Origin: Diadema setosum
Lineage: Eukaryota > Echinodermata > Echinoidea > Diadematoida > Diadematidae
Reading direction: 5' to 3'
Assembly (NCBI RefSeq): GCF_964275005.1
Contig: NC_092699.1
Span: 19,520,901-19,584,900, forward strand
DNA: 64,000 bases
Positions within the stretch are counted from its first letter, which is position 1. Each line of letters opens with the position of its first letter. Of this stretch, positions 15,001 to 25,575 are shown piece after piece. Below the pieces are notes generated by a model. The model saw only the letters and a program-made list of their open reading frames with translations, did no database searches and had not been told where the DNA came from. Position numbers and translations under genes: made by a program.

Positions 15001-18000
15001 GTGGAATAGCAAAACGCATATTTCTCATCGTTGACGCTTTGTTCTTACTGTCTTGATAAGCAGTTTTTGTAACCGTTACAGTAGAACAAGTAAGTAGAGA
15101 AAGATACATCAGACTGGGTAAACCTTTTGACCTTAGAATACCGGTTTGAGAGGAGTGTGAGAGAAATACCATGCAGGGGTGAGGAGACGGTACCTGTGTA
15201 AAAGTATGTCGTAATCAATTAAAATCTTTTAGAAGATGAAAAATATAATATTTCTGTATAATTTCTTCTTTCTTACTGAGTGAAATGACACAGAAATTGA
15301 TTTATAATGCAGGCATCACCCTGCCAAAGATGATATACACTCATTAACATTCCCCTCAAGAAACTTGCTCAAATAATCTCCAGGTTCGGTGATGACAAAA
15401 TGTTTCTGAATTCTTCTACCAGTTGCCTTGAGATAAACATGTTGACACAATGGATGCACTTTGTCGTTCCTCACTTAGCTGTCGTTATTCCTATAATCGA
15501 TAATGACTTGCATCTGCGATCTGTAAAAGGACTCCGCGGTACAGTGCATGGGCTTCACATGAGCGCTAACCCGATTTACTGGTAACCAGTTTTATTTGAT
15601 GTCTTATCATTCCAAGAGTTTTAAGGTAATGGACATCAGATAAGAGCCCCCTTTTCTCACGCATTCAAAATTTCAACGACATTGTGGCACGTCGCACACA
15701 CACACAAAAAAACAACTTAAAAACTTTACTGATGGACGTGACGATAGAAAGGCAAAGAAATACCAAGGAGCTATTAGTAATAGCTCCTTGGAAATACCAA
15801 ATGTCTTTTTTTTTTTTTTTTAAGAAAGTCGTCCAGCATCGTAACTAGATGGGATCGTACACAATGACCGTGGTTTAATTTCATTGGGGCAAGCCCATAT
15901 CGTAATTTGAAGCTTGAAGTCGATTTACACTAAGGACACATTACGCCGTCTTCCCTAGACTACTTTTGCACACATGACCTGATTTCTTCTTCGTATGACT
16001 ATCTTCTAGAAACACATTTACCAACCAACCAATGAGATACGGCTATGAATTGAAACAGTGTCATATGCCACTTCGAAGTGTATTCAGAATATTTAGGCAT
16101 TCGCTTATTCATTTCCCGTTAAAGGCTCTCACTGTGGTCAAACGTTGTTACTATTGCATCTTATGCCCTCCTGTCTGACCCCACAACTACGTAACCTTAT
16201 TCTGAACATAAAAAAAAATAATAATAATAAAAAGAAGAGCAACTTCAGATTCACAGAGGCTCTGTACGTATTTTCCCCTTTATACAATATACGGGCATTC
16301 TGCGGGAGATGGGTACAGCGGCCTATTGGGAGACACATCACCTCGTCAGAGGGGTTAATTCACTCAATCTCGTGGCCTTCATCTCTCCTACCAAGAGTGA
16401 AAACACGTCTTGTGATACTGAAGCAACTTCATATTCTGGGCCTGAGTGAGCTACCGAATGACATCTCTGGCGGCTATCCGATCTGTAGCCAGTGTGAAGA
16501 GCAGTTTTGCCTCTTTCTGAAACAAGGCGCACAGACGAGACAACGAAAGCTTGCAGTCTGTGACTATACAACTACAGGTGAAATCTTAAAAAAAAAAAAA
16601 AAACAAACAAACCAAATGGTTGGTTATTTACCATACAGTCTTGTGTTGACAATTTGGAATAAATATTAAATAAATAAAAAAATGTAAGAAACAGCAACGA
16701 TTCAAATTGTTCCATGTTATGTCTCTACATGTAGGAACAAAATTCTTTGACCTCAACACTTCAATTTTAAAGTGCGTTTCCCAGGTCAAACTCCTCTCAA
16801 CAGCCTGTTATGGAAGATGACAATTCTGTATACAAAAAAGAACAAGTGAGAACGCGTCATTTGAAAATATTCACCGAAACAAACAATATATACCACTTCA
16901 ACTAAAGAAACTCATGTTTACTGTTTAGATGCAATACATTAAAATATTTTTGTAAAGAAATGTACCCGAATCAATCACATCTAGATGTTACCATTTTGGC
17001 AGTTCTCTGATTTCCTCCACTCCCTCTTATTTCTATGGTTCAATTGAAATATGGGTAGAGGACCAATTTGATCCAAGTGTGAGACTTCCATAAAGTAAAG
17101 TAACATGGATATTCTTAGATGATCGAATAGCATTAGGGATACAAGTATTCCGAGAGAGGTGCATACACAGATTGATGAACAGACATTTAGAGGGCAATCC
17201 TGGATCAGAAATGACTAGGTTTCAAACAAATGTAAACAATTTGCGAAACTTTTTATCAAAATCACATTGAAAATAAGGAAGATATGAAGGGCTAAAGATA
17301 AGCTTATATTTGCAAAACAGCCCTTGAAAAGTTGATAGAACTATACAAATGCGAAATTCTCCATTGATCGTGTACAAAAACAGACGAAAATTTAAATTTT
17401 CTGGTATAAAAATACAACACAATCATATTGCCATTTTTTTGCTGAATATCTTCAAATTAAATATCAGTCTGTTATTGCTAGTATTTGAGTCTGGGACATC
17501 ATTGAAAAAAACAAACAAACAAACAACAACACCTACAGAAATTTCAAGATTTTGTGCACAAACTGTATGGTAAGTTGTGATGCAATGACATCTAATTTGC
17601 ATATTCATGCTTGCCCTTCCAGAACTGCTTTGTAAATAGTTACAAAACTTTAGAACCCCAAAACATTCCTCAGTTTCATCCGATTTTGATCAAATTTTCA
17701 CTATCGTCCTCATAAAACATTCTCTTTCTTTTCAGATTAACTTTGAACTGGCCCGGAATTGCCCTGTAAAAGGAAGGGAAATTGAACTAACAGGTGTAAA
17801 AACTGTCCCTTCACAACACCTGAAAAACATCTAGGGTCTCCCTTCACAAGAATGGAGATTAGAGGGTGTGTACAGTTCTGGTCGAGGTGAAGATTTAGCT
17901 TTTAACGTTTTGCGAGATATTCAAAAACCACTCTATGAGATGTCAAAGAGCATGCAGTTCTAAGGGGTATCAAAAGTTTATTCGATGAAAATCGGTCTTG

Positions 18001-21000
18001 AAATGGCTGAGATATCCAAAAATAAGGTGAAACAAAGAGACCCTAATAAAGTTGTGGCATGTCGCCTTTTATTATTAGCACTTTTTTGGATATCTTAGCC
18101 ATTTGAAAACCAATTTTCATCAAATAAACGTTGAATCCTTCTTAAAATTACATGCTCTTTCATATTTCATAAGAGGCTTTTCATCATCTCACTTAGGAAT
18201 GTTCAAGACACGAATCCCTACCTCAAACAGTACTGTACAGATGGATTCTATCTGTCCTCCCACATTTGTGTCTCCAAACCTATCTATTATTTTGCTGTTG
18301 GCCAGAGTTCTAGCGTCGTCGTCACTGAAGACTTGGGGTCTATTTCAGCAGAGGTCCATGATTTCAGGAAGCAGTTAAGACACAACATTGCAGTAGGACT
18401 CTCTGACTCATTTTGGATGAGATTGTTCCCAGACAACTTCCTCCTCTGCGTAGCTGCTGGTGCTTGGTGCTAGACTGAATGGTCGATTGGAACTGTCAGA
18501 TGGTAGTCGGACCCAGAAACGATGACGTCAAATATTACACAGGTTCACAATTTCGTGTTCCCGTGCCTTCAAACCTTGTCATGATATGATGTCATACTGA
18601 TGTTATTCTTTTAACGTTCGTGGCTCGTGGCTGATCTATCGAGACTCAGTGAAAAGTTCCCTAGCCAGCACTGTCATCTTAGTCTACATCAGCAGGTTAT
18701 TTTCTTCTTCCTTTTTGTCTTCTTCCTCTTTTTTTTCTTTTTCTTCTTCCTCGTCTTCTCCCCCTTCTCTACTTTTCTGAAAAGCGCGTAACGGTTTCCT
18801 GTTGACTTAAACATCGTCTTTAAATTCCCCCATTCTTTCAAATTAAGTGAAATTGGTTATGTTGTTATTGGTGTAACCGCATTACTAGCAAATCATTTCA
18901 GCATTTCAATTTTCAAAGGGAATGACTACAAAAATGCACAATCACTACCGAGGCAGACATTACGGAACAGAATAATTTGATTATCATTCAATTTTCAGTG
19001 CTGCCTGGAAACACCCCAATGGAGACAATTATCCTGCTCCTACCTTGCCAAGATGAGATCACTGGAAAATTAACAACTTCACACAGGGAATACCTTCAGA
19101 GCGAATGATCTAGCATTAAAATCATGATCTAACAACAACAACAAATTATTTTTTTCCTGAAGTGAATCCTACATGGAAAATACATGAGCATGGCAATCAC
19201 GCGAATGAACACAGAATATGTCAAACAGCCTGATCATATTTCCTGATTAAACACAAGGGCTTCAATCTTTCACTCCTACGATGTCATTGTGTCCCTGATG
19301 TACGTCAACTGTTTCTAAAGGCACAGAATGTCTGTAATGTAAAAGCTTTTTTTATTATTATTTTTCTTAATCCCAAATCCAAACAAATAATCTTCATGGG
19401 ATACCCGCCACCATTTTGAGTAAGATTCTCAAAAGCTATCAAGATGATCCAAACTCGACTTTTTGTAAGGAGAAAATCACGCAACATTTGCAGAATTTAG
19501 TTTGCTTTTTTATTTGTCGTCTACTTGATTATACACTTCTCGTAATCCTACTGTGAGAAAGGCAAATATCGTGATATTATCTGTCACCACTTCATTCACT
19601 GCTGTTTATTTTGTGAGCGCTATCCTCCTCCTTAAACTGAAAAGGACACAGTGAAGACATAATAAACGCGGTGTTATATTGCATTTTCCTGAATTTTGAT
19701 CTTTTCTTATATATCCTTTTAATTGAAAAATGTCCCAAATGTGGTCAGATAAAAATGTGTAACAGATAGTTAAATTTCTATTCTAAAAATGTAAAAGCTC
19801 CCTCTTGTGGGAGGGAGTATCCCACTCTCAACGCTCTGCCACCCCACCCCCTCTCGGCTCGGTCGCTGCGCTTAGATAGAATTCAAATAATTCGATCCGT
19901 AAATGAACAAAATGTCCCTCGTGTTGGCGGAGATCCCTTCTAAACCTCCTCCGGTTCGGTCGCTGCACTTAGATCTTAGATTTCAAATCATTATTGACCA
20001 GTAGATGAAGAAAAGTCAGGCAACACTGACTTAATTTAGTTAGTTTGGGACCATTTCTTGGCATCTGCAGCAACTCAAATCAACGAAGGATGATGCTGAA
20101 CTTGATATAATATAGATAACAGGTACGAACAATGATTTAGTATAGGCACGCAGAAGATAAAAGGCTTTTCTTCAAGGCTGATATATCATGTGTCAAACCA
20201 AAGTATTAAAGGTGAAAATTGATTTAATTTTATGTTTAAAAGATATACCCCTCCCAGACCGAACCCCCGCAACTGTCCACTATTCCCAATTTAAAATTCT
20301 GGTTCACGTTTTTGCCTCTGTTTGTAAGTAAGATTTAAGGGAAGAGTATAAGAACAAGGAGATGGTCTGCCATACCTCTCTCAATAGTATAAAGAAATGA
20401 AGCACATGTCCCCGTTCTATCACATGCGTCTTAATATGATAGGCGTGAATACGAATGAGCTATGAATGGTGTGCATGTACCATTTCTATTCTAAAGAAAC
20501 ACGACTTTTTTACAGTCTTATACGTGTAAAAAAGATAATAAGAGCTTGTATAACCGGATGTTATATTCATCTCAGTGCTATACTGGCTGGTAATTCTAAT
20601 TCTTTTTAGAATGTTAGTGCTTGTATGTTCACTCTTTATGCTTCCCGTGTCTCTTCCGAGGACTCGCATGTCGAGTTGTTCTTTTTTCAGCATTATTCAA
20701 ATCGTATTATTACACCATATTATTGTCAACATTGCCAAATCAACTGTTCTTACGTCTGCAGAATGTGGTTGTCTGTTTATCACTATTTGTTTTGAGAAGA
20801 TTCTGTTATTGCCCCGGGTATTTTTGCCTTTCATTTTTGTTTTCTTTATTTTGGTCCTACGTTGCATCCGTGCTCCTCATCTGTATCTTACACTCTGTTC
20901 AGAATTTGGGACCTACGATTAACAAGCTCACTTTTAAGTACGTTCCATCATATTTCATTAGCGTTATACCAAGGAGGCTTAAAAGTTGGAGTTCCAACTG

Positions 21001-22263
21001 GCTGTAATTATTCAAACAGTAACTTGTCAGATTTTTATTGATGTACATAGAATTCCACAGGTGCATTCGTGCCTTTGATGATCGATGTTCGATGCCGCCG
21101 TCTTGCTGAGCAATCTGAAGATTCATTTTGAACGTTAACATAATGTTGGCCATATTTTGCTTATTTATTTATCAAATGAAATGAAATTTCACTCAATGAT
21201 TAAGCATGTAAAACAAAAGTCAATCCCATCCAAAAATTTGTGCAAAAGTGGAAATCAGAGCTGTGTCATGTTATCTAGGGATCCACGTCCTACAAGCTTA
21301 GCTTTTTTGTGGATCGCTATTTTCCAAAATTGAAGTTATTTTCTGAAAGCTCGCGAAGTATACATGTATACGCATCGTTCCTTCTGATTATTGTACATAT
21401 GTTGATGCATATAATTTATTTCGTATATTACATGAACCTTTTGTAAAAGTGTAGACAATATCATTTTATGATATGTATACTTTGCATTACGTTTTGATTT
21501 TCTTTGATTGGAAATAAACTACGATTGAACTTGAACTTGATGTGAAAATGTTTAAAACTGTACCATCCTGGAATGAAAGCCGGTTTATCACTTTTCCACT
21601 TAATTTCCACAAATAAAACTAATAATGGAATAAACTTCAAGTATAATTCTTTATTGATAGACATATCAGATTAGTGCCCGGGTATGCCCAGTCGAGTAAT
21701 TTTCATCTTTATTTCAGCATTTTTTGCGCAATTTCTATTCGCACATCCTTGTGTCTGTACCACCTACCTTTTATAAGAAGGGATAGCGAAAAGTAATGAC
21801 CATCACAAAGACATATCTTCCTTTGAAAGTGGCTGGTGATTATGCAATGAGACACGAGTCAATATTGTCTTCGCATCTGCTGGCAGATCCTGTTTTGCAC
21901 ATGCTTTAAATATTTTTGAGCGGCGGCATCGAACATCTAGCAAAGGAAATAAGACGGTTGTGACTCCATTCTCTTGAACCTCCTTGGTTATACATACAGC
22001 CAAACTTACGAAGATTGACCGCTATAAGTTTTGTTTACATTAATTTACTATGCATCCAAGCCGGATATTATGATTCACTTCATTTTATTATATTTGATGT
22101 ACATACCTTCATTGAGAAATATGAAGATAAATTGAATTGAATTGAATTGAACTGAATTGAATTGAATTGAATTGAATTGATATTCTTCTTGCGATCTAGA
22201 ATAGTATCAAACTCGACAGATATCGTGGAACACACATAATTATTATACATAACACGTACACAC

Positions 22264-22347
<84 letters not shown>

Positions 22348-25300
22348 AGAGAGGATGCACGCAAGGAGATCGTGCAGTTCATGGACATAAGAAAAGAAAC
22401 GGGAGCTGTTCACAGCATACCACCGGGTTAGGGCAGTGACCTTTCGAAATCGATATAAACGTTACTTTTTAAGAAAGAAAAGGAGAGAATTTACACAGGT
22501 CAATGAATCTAGACAGTCAGATATAGGGCAGTAAAAGCCCAAGACAAAAGGGACAATGTTGTACCATAGTTTTCTACATTGTTGTCAGTGGAAGTGATAT
22601 CGGGTATATGATTTTTCACGCAGGTACTGATTTGAAATCACAATTTCTCCGTTGTGTAGGAAATAAACGCGATGCCTGCATTCTTAGTGCAGATGAAATC
22701 TATTGTAGAATGAAAACGTCTTGGAAAGAGAGTATTGCGCTGTAGGCCTACTCCCGCGTTTTCCCAAGGTGTTACCCCTGACGGATTCTTGGGTTAGAAT
22801 TGCGGTGATATAATCCTCACCAAGAGCAGAAATTCATACTCCCTGTAGCGATGCGTTACTTCCCTGTGCCATGACATGCGGGAAACAGTTCGATTACTTC
22901 GATACACATAGCTAAAATGACGCCAATACCTCAATCCCCATGAGAGATAGGTTTTCCTCACTAAAAGTAGCTCATGTAGAATGCAGCGTTGACATTTATA
23001 ACTGCTGACCTGGACCTGACTCACTGTCATGTAAAATTCAAGGGAACTTGGAATCAGAGGGTTTTTTTTTTTTAACTTATTTTATAGAATGTGGATCTAC
23101 TTAGCAGACAACGATATGTTCAAGTTAAAGTTCAAATTTATGTTTTTCTTCATTTTGTTACTCGATCATTATGATATGTATTTTGTTAATCTTAATACGT
23201 TTAGGCAATCATTACAAATCTGTTCTGCTTATACATTGTATATGATTTTTCTCTGTTTATTATTTTGATGGACATGAAAATAAATTTGAACTTGAACTTG
23301 AACGAGATAACTTTTTTTTTTATATCTTCTAATTAAATCAACTATGTGGCTGACAGTGCGATACTATACTGATAATCTGTTTACTAACAACAATTTCTTC
23401 CACTTCCCGATGGGTGTGCACAGTAATGGGTTGACTTTTCGCTGGTATCCGGTCGCAGGTACTCCTCGTCCCAGAAACACCGCAAATGTATTTTTCAACA
23501 TTGAACTCACATCGTTACGATGTTGCTGTCTAGACATACTACCTTCATTGTCCCCTCAAGGAAGCACATACAACTAAAAACTAACAATTATTGACGAAAG
23601 TTATAGAGGACGTTGTATTTTCATATTAGACGATTTCGTCGCCTTGTTAGAAAGGTGAGTCGGGTAAATGATTTTGCTGAGAACTATGAACTTTCATTAA
23701 ATCATTCTGGCAAATGACACGATAAACTAATACACTCCCAACGCAGCGTAGTCCAATTTGGTGTCTTGAGACTTGAGTCTCTATACCGGTATACATTCCA
23801 TACTTCTCGAGGCAGAAATAAAAAGAAATCCCACCCATTGGATTGTCACATCGTATCAACTGATAAACCTAAATTGATCGTGATGGCGTGTCGTCTATAA
23901 TTTTCAATCCTTGATAAACTCACATGGAGATTACCTCGCTGTGTCGCCATAAATACCATGGAGGGTTGAACATGCTACCGGATAAGCACGACGCACCGCA
24001 TGATTCGAAGGAATGATCTGTTTATTTATTTATTTATTTATGTATTTATTTGTTTATTTATTTATTTGTTTGTTTATTTATTTATTTATTTGTTTATTTA
24101 TTTATTTAGTTCAGAGTAGTACCCATCACTATATTCCGTCTTAACAGTACCCCCCCCCCCGAAAAGCCCGTCAACGAAACACCTTACACACACGCACATA
24201 CACGCACGTATAATAAAAGCGTCGTGTTTTGTATTGTATTGTTTTGTATTGTTTTTGTTGTTTTTTTTATAGTACACGCATTGCACCGTTTATCCCTGTC
24301 TGAAACTTCCTGAAGAACACCCCCCCCCCCCCCTTCCCGACAGTACTAGTATACAGCTCTTTGGTGCCCAGGGGAATTTCTGGCAGGTATATAACATGGA
24401 ACCCGAGATGTCTATGATAATCACATATATTCTACCCGGGGGTGTTTGGAAATGGAAAAAGAAAGTCGTGTAGGTTATGGTCAACTTGCATTGGCAAGAT
24501 CAAGCATGGCCTGCGGCAATGAGATTGTCTGCCGTCAATGACACGAAGAAAGTTGTTTGGTCAGGTTATAGATAAGTCTTTAGGACGGAGTGACGCCAAT
24601 GGACCAGCAATACTGAACACAAGATTCCATCATTGGAAGCATTTTTTTCCTTTTTCCTTTTTCATATAACTCCTCTCTGTCGGGGAATGTTATCATCCCT
24701 TTCAAAGTCATTTCAAACATCTAGACGTTAAACTGGTCATTTCAATGTCCCACGTTGTGCTAGAATGTGAGTTCACGCCTACCACGGAATGTGCTGAAAA
24801 CACTCTAGAATTATTAGTAGCTATTTCATCACTAGATGCTTGACCATAGTACATGCCATGTAGGGAATACCTTGTATTTGAAGAACCTGTCAATGTTTAG
24901 TATTGCATGGCTAATGGTGGCAGAAATAATGATTAGTTGAAATGAATCGGCAATTATTTCATTTTAATAAACTTCGTGCAAGTTTCTGGATTGGCTTGTC
25001 TGATAAAGTGATTGTGTGGTTTTAATATTCCCTGTGTTATAAGACTGTCAAAAATAATGCGCTCACCTGGTAGCGACCGGTAAGAAGCTGGCTTCGTGTG
25101 GGCGTACAGACTGGCTGCACGTAATAGTTCTCCAATCTCACTCCGCTGTATGCCAACGCGTCAATATTTGGCGTTGATATAACCGCCCGATTATATTTAC
25201 CATGGTAACCAACATCATTGAATCCGAGGTCGTCTGCAACAATAAGGATGACATTAGGAGGTTGGGTGTTCTTATGCTCCTTAGGTACTTTCTTCTCCTC

Positions 25301-25558
25301 TTTCACAGTTCCATATGTACCGGTCAGCTGTATAGTATCCATTCGAGTGTTCCAGGAGACTCCAGCTCGCATGACAATTTGATCGCCTGTTCTTGTAGGT
25401 TTTGATGTTTTTCCATTATGAACCCGAGTTCGTTTTGCATTGGTTCTCGCTCTACCAGCAGCACGATTTGCATCCACGCCATGCTGGTCCAGATGGTGTA
25501 GACACAGGAGTATAACAACAGTGGCTGCATGGCAGCACACTCGAATTTTGAGCCACAT
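2807..25558 (-). CDS. ARSB: Arylsulfatase B-like sulfatase, complete, seven coding exons
   Basis: Joining minus-strand exons 25558-25067, 11495-11309, 9107-8923, 7362-7152, 6358-6100, 3906-3728 and 3081-2807 gives 1788 nt, 595 residues plus stop, with all splice phases matching. Family knowledge: these type I sulfatases hydrolyse sulfate esters of glycosaminoglycans in lysosomes or after secretion. Seen in the sequence: a hydrophobic N-terminal signal (residues ~1-30); calcium-ligand pair D109-D110; the sulfatase signature CTPTR with formylglycine-precursor C151 and R155; GKWHLG with K205 and H207; H300 in EAVHTP; D359-N360 in TDNGG; K379; C-terminal AWVPWM matching the end of ARSB. About 99 residues precede the domain, longer than in vertebrate ARSB. 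NxS/T sites lie near 239, 338 and 485. The start is the first ATG after a splice acceptor. Echinoderms have many paralogues, so the exact substrate is uncertain and ARSI/ARSJ-type activity is possible. Confidence 0.9.
3728..3906 (-). CDS. ARSB: Sulfatase exon 6 (residues 445-505)
   Basis: The acceptor TTCCTTAG leads into [17 protein letters not shown], which matches the RIELLHNIDP stretch of [19 protein letters not shown] follows. It ends CCTC|GTGAGT (phase 1). The long open frames across this region in other phases are shadows. Confidence 0.9.
6100..6358 (-). CDS. ARSB: Sulfatase exon 5 (residues 359-445)
   Basis: The acceptor ATCGACAG completes Asp359, giving the conserved [13 protein letters not shown] with catalytic K379 and [10 protein letters not shown] follow. 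The donor AAG|GTTGGC is weaker than the others but fits the phase (2) and the homology at KTI. Confidence 0.9.
7152..7362 (-). CDS. ARSB: Sulfatase exon 4 (residues 289-359)
   Basis: A strong polypyrimidine tract and TTTTCAG precede [15 protein letters not shown], which contains active-site H300. The exon ends IIFTT plus one base of Asp359, then GTACAC (phase 1). Confidence 0.92.
8331..8391. repeat. 22-bp minisatellite, about 2.7 copies
   Basis: A 22-bp unit of the form AGYTGAAYTGATGCRAAGTT plus TA is repeated in direct orientation. Two full copies and a diverged partial copy lie inside sulfatase intron 3. Confidence 0.8.
8923..9107 (-). CDS. ARSB: Sulfatase exon 3 (residues 227-288)
   Basis: The acceptor CTGACAG is followed by GC, which completes the split Gly227; the reading continues [11 protein letters not shown], matching the GYLLGSEDYYSH region of ARSB. 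It ends AATAAG|GTAGGA in phase 0. Confidence 0.9.
9108..11308 (-). other. Sulfatase intron 2, outside the MITE
   Basis: Apart from the element at 9532-10100, this intron holds a TGA/TAA trinucleotide tract near 10495-10545 and a poly-C run near 11153-11169. I see no gene. Confidence 0.6.
9532..10100. mobile_element. Inverted-repeat MITE, long arms
   Basis: The left end reads TAAAGGAAACCCAAGCCCAA, and the reverse complement of the right end reads TAAAGGAAACCAAAACCCAA. Similarity between the arms continues inward for roughly 200 bases on each side, so the 569-bp sequence folds back on itself. It has no coding capacity. A TA target duplication is possible. It lies in sulfatase intron 2, and a diverged relative lies in CFAP74 at about 52526-53112. 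The transposon superfamily is not clear from the ends. Confidence 0.85.
11309..11495 (-). CDS. ARSB: Sulfatase exon 2 (residues 165-227)
   Basis: The exon begins IHTGMQH directly after TTTCAAG and ends at TTCG|GTGAGT (phase 1). It carries the GKWHLG lysine and histidine of the active site and the GFDSFFG motif. It joins the previous exon in phase 0 after a 13.6 kb intron. Confidence 0.93.
11878..12266. mobile_element. Near-palindromic MITE, copy 1
   Basis: The left end reads AAAGGGATCGTACAGTTTTG, and the reverse complement of the right end reads AAAGGGATAGTACAGTATTG. The halves mirror each other through most of the length, with 'GGCTGAGATATCCAAAA' on the left and its complement on the right. 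It has no ORF of its own. A second, more decayed copy lies at 17862-18240 in the same intron. Confidence 0.85.
15764..15790. mobile_element. 27-bp palindromic insertion with 7-bp direct repeats
   Basis: The arm CAAGGAGCTATTA, one central base, then the exact complementary arm form a perfect 27-bp palindrome. It is flanked on both sides by GAAATAC (15757-15763 and 15791-15797), as expected for a target-site duplication. The CAAGG/CCTTG ends resemble hAT-type termini, but the whole insert is far smaller than known MITEs. That it moved as a unit is inference. Confidence 0.6.
17862..18240. mobile_element. Near-palindromic MITE, copy 2 (decayed)
   Basis: This shares the GTACAGT end and the internal 'GGCTGAGATATCCAAAA' and 'CAATTTTCATCAAATAA' blocks with the element at 11878-12266, in the same order. 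The outermost bases are eroded. It is in the same intron and the same orientation. Confidence 0.78.
18703..18781. repeat. TTC-rich pyrimidine tract
   Basis: An irregular run of TTC, CTT and poly-T within sulfatase intron 1. It is simple sequence only. Confidence 0.8.
19845..20015. repeat. Diverged tandem pair around 'CGGTCGCTGC'
   Basis: Two similar blocks about 90-100 bases apart both contain TCGGTCGCTGC, CTTAGAT, and a downstream 'AAAT..TT' and 'ATGAA.AAA' pattern. They look like two aged direct repeats; the family is not recognised. Confidence 0.45.
21060..21115 (+). pseudogene. FLYWCH-like zinc-finger fragment (plus strand)
   Basis: One frame reads [10 protein letters not shown], closely matching [10 protein letters not shown] encoded in the opposite orientation at 21803-22003. 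The shared DNA is GATGTTCGATGCCGCCG. It is too short to classify alone and is probably a remnant of the same mobile element. Confidence 0.3.
21270..21545 (+). mobile_element. LINE-like 3' end with GAACTT tail
   Basis: An AT-rich 3'-UTR-like stretch ends with GGAAATAAACTACGATTGAA and then a short GAACTT repeat. Very similar ends lie at 23040-23305 and 27000-27032. Repeated hexamer tails after an AATAAA-like word are typical of CR1/L2-type LINEs and of SINEs that borrow their ends. No reverse transcriptase is visible upstream. Confidence 0.6.
21803..22003 (-). pseudogene. FLYWCH/MULE-like zinc-finger fragment
   Basis: A 66-residue frame contains [15 protein letters not shown] and LHNHQP, giving a C-x8-C-x18-H-x-H pattern like the FLYWCH zinc finger. 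FLYWCH domains occur in Mutator-like transposases and some host proteins. Nothing resembling a transposase core is attached. An inverted partial copy lies about 0.8 kb away at 21060-21115. The pattern is direct; the family assignment is inference. Confidence 0.35.
22131..22180 (+). repeat. (ATTGA)n tail of a probable retroposon
   Basis: About ten ATTGA units follow 'AATATGAAGATAA'. Similar wording at 45230-45266 suggests a shared 3' end with pentamer tails. The element body upstream is not clear. Confidence 0.55.
22266..22342. repeat. (AC)n microsatellite
   Basis: A nearly pure AC dinucleotide run of about 77 bases. The poly-Cys/Val frame across it is an artefact of the repeat. Confidence 0.95.
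23040..23305 (+). mobile_element. LINE-like 3' end with GAACTT tail, second copy
   Basis: AT-rich sequence ends GACATGAAAATAAATTTGAA followed by repeated CTTGAA units. The same arrangement occurs at 21270-21545. It is truncated at its 5' side and has no coding region. Confidence 0.6.
24021..24108. repeat. (TTTA)n microsatellite
   Basis: A tetranucleotide run with occasional TTTG units in sulfatase intron 1. Poly-C runs occur nearby at about 24150 and 24320. Confidence 0.95.
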
Positions 25559-25575
25559 GCTTCGTGTTGTTGATG
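25067..25575 (-). CDS. ARSB: Sulfatase exon with start codon (residues 1-164)
   Basis: The exon opens after a pyrimidine-rich acceptor ending TTATTTAG at 25576. The ATG lies 17 nt inside, at 25558-25556. It encodes the signal peptide, a basic low-conservation linker and the start of the sulfatase domain through [14 protein letters not shown]. It ends CAG|GTGAGC, phase 0. The acceptor just upstream of the ATG implies at least one noncoding exon further upstream, which I could not place. Confidence 0.92.

Larger units (their letters stand above)
11496..25066 (-). other. Sulfatase intron 1, 13.6 kb, repeat-rich
   Basis: This intron separates the CTPTR active-site exon from IHTGMQH. It contains the MITE pair, a micro-palindrome, LINE-like 3' ends, FLYWCH-like fragments and simple repeats listed separately. 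Between these I recognise no gene. The longest frames (16145-16669 plus; 12838-13317 minus; 20575-21007 plus) show no known domain. Confidence 0.65.

Noticed and set aside
20575-21007. Overlapping hydrophobic plus-strand frames upstream of a LINE-like tail
   Set aside because: Two frames are open at once in T-rich DNA, and no reverse-transcriptase or other motif is visible in either.
22080-22388. 102-residue frame with long Cys-Val run
   Set aside because: Translation of the AC microsatellite.
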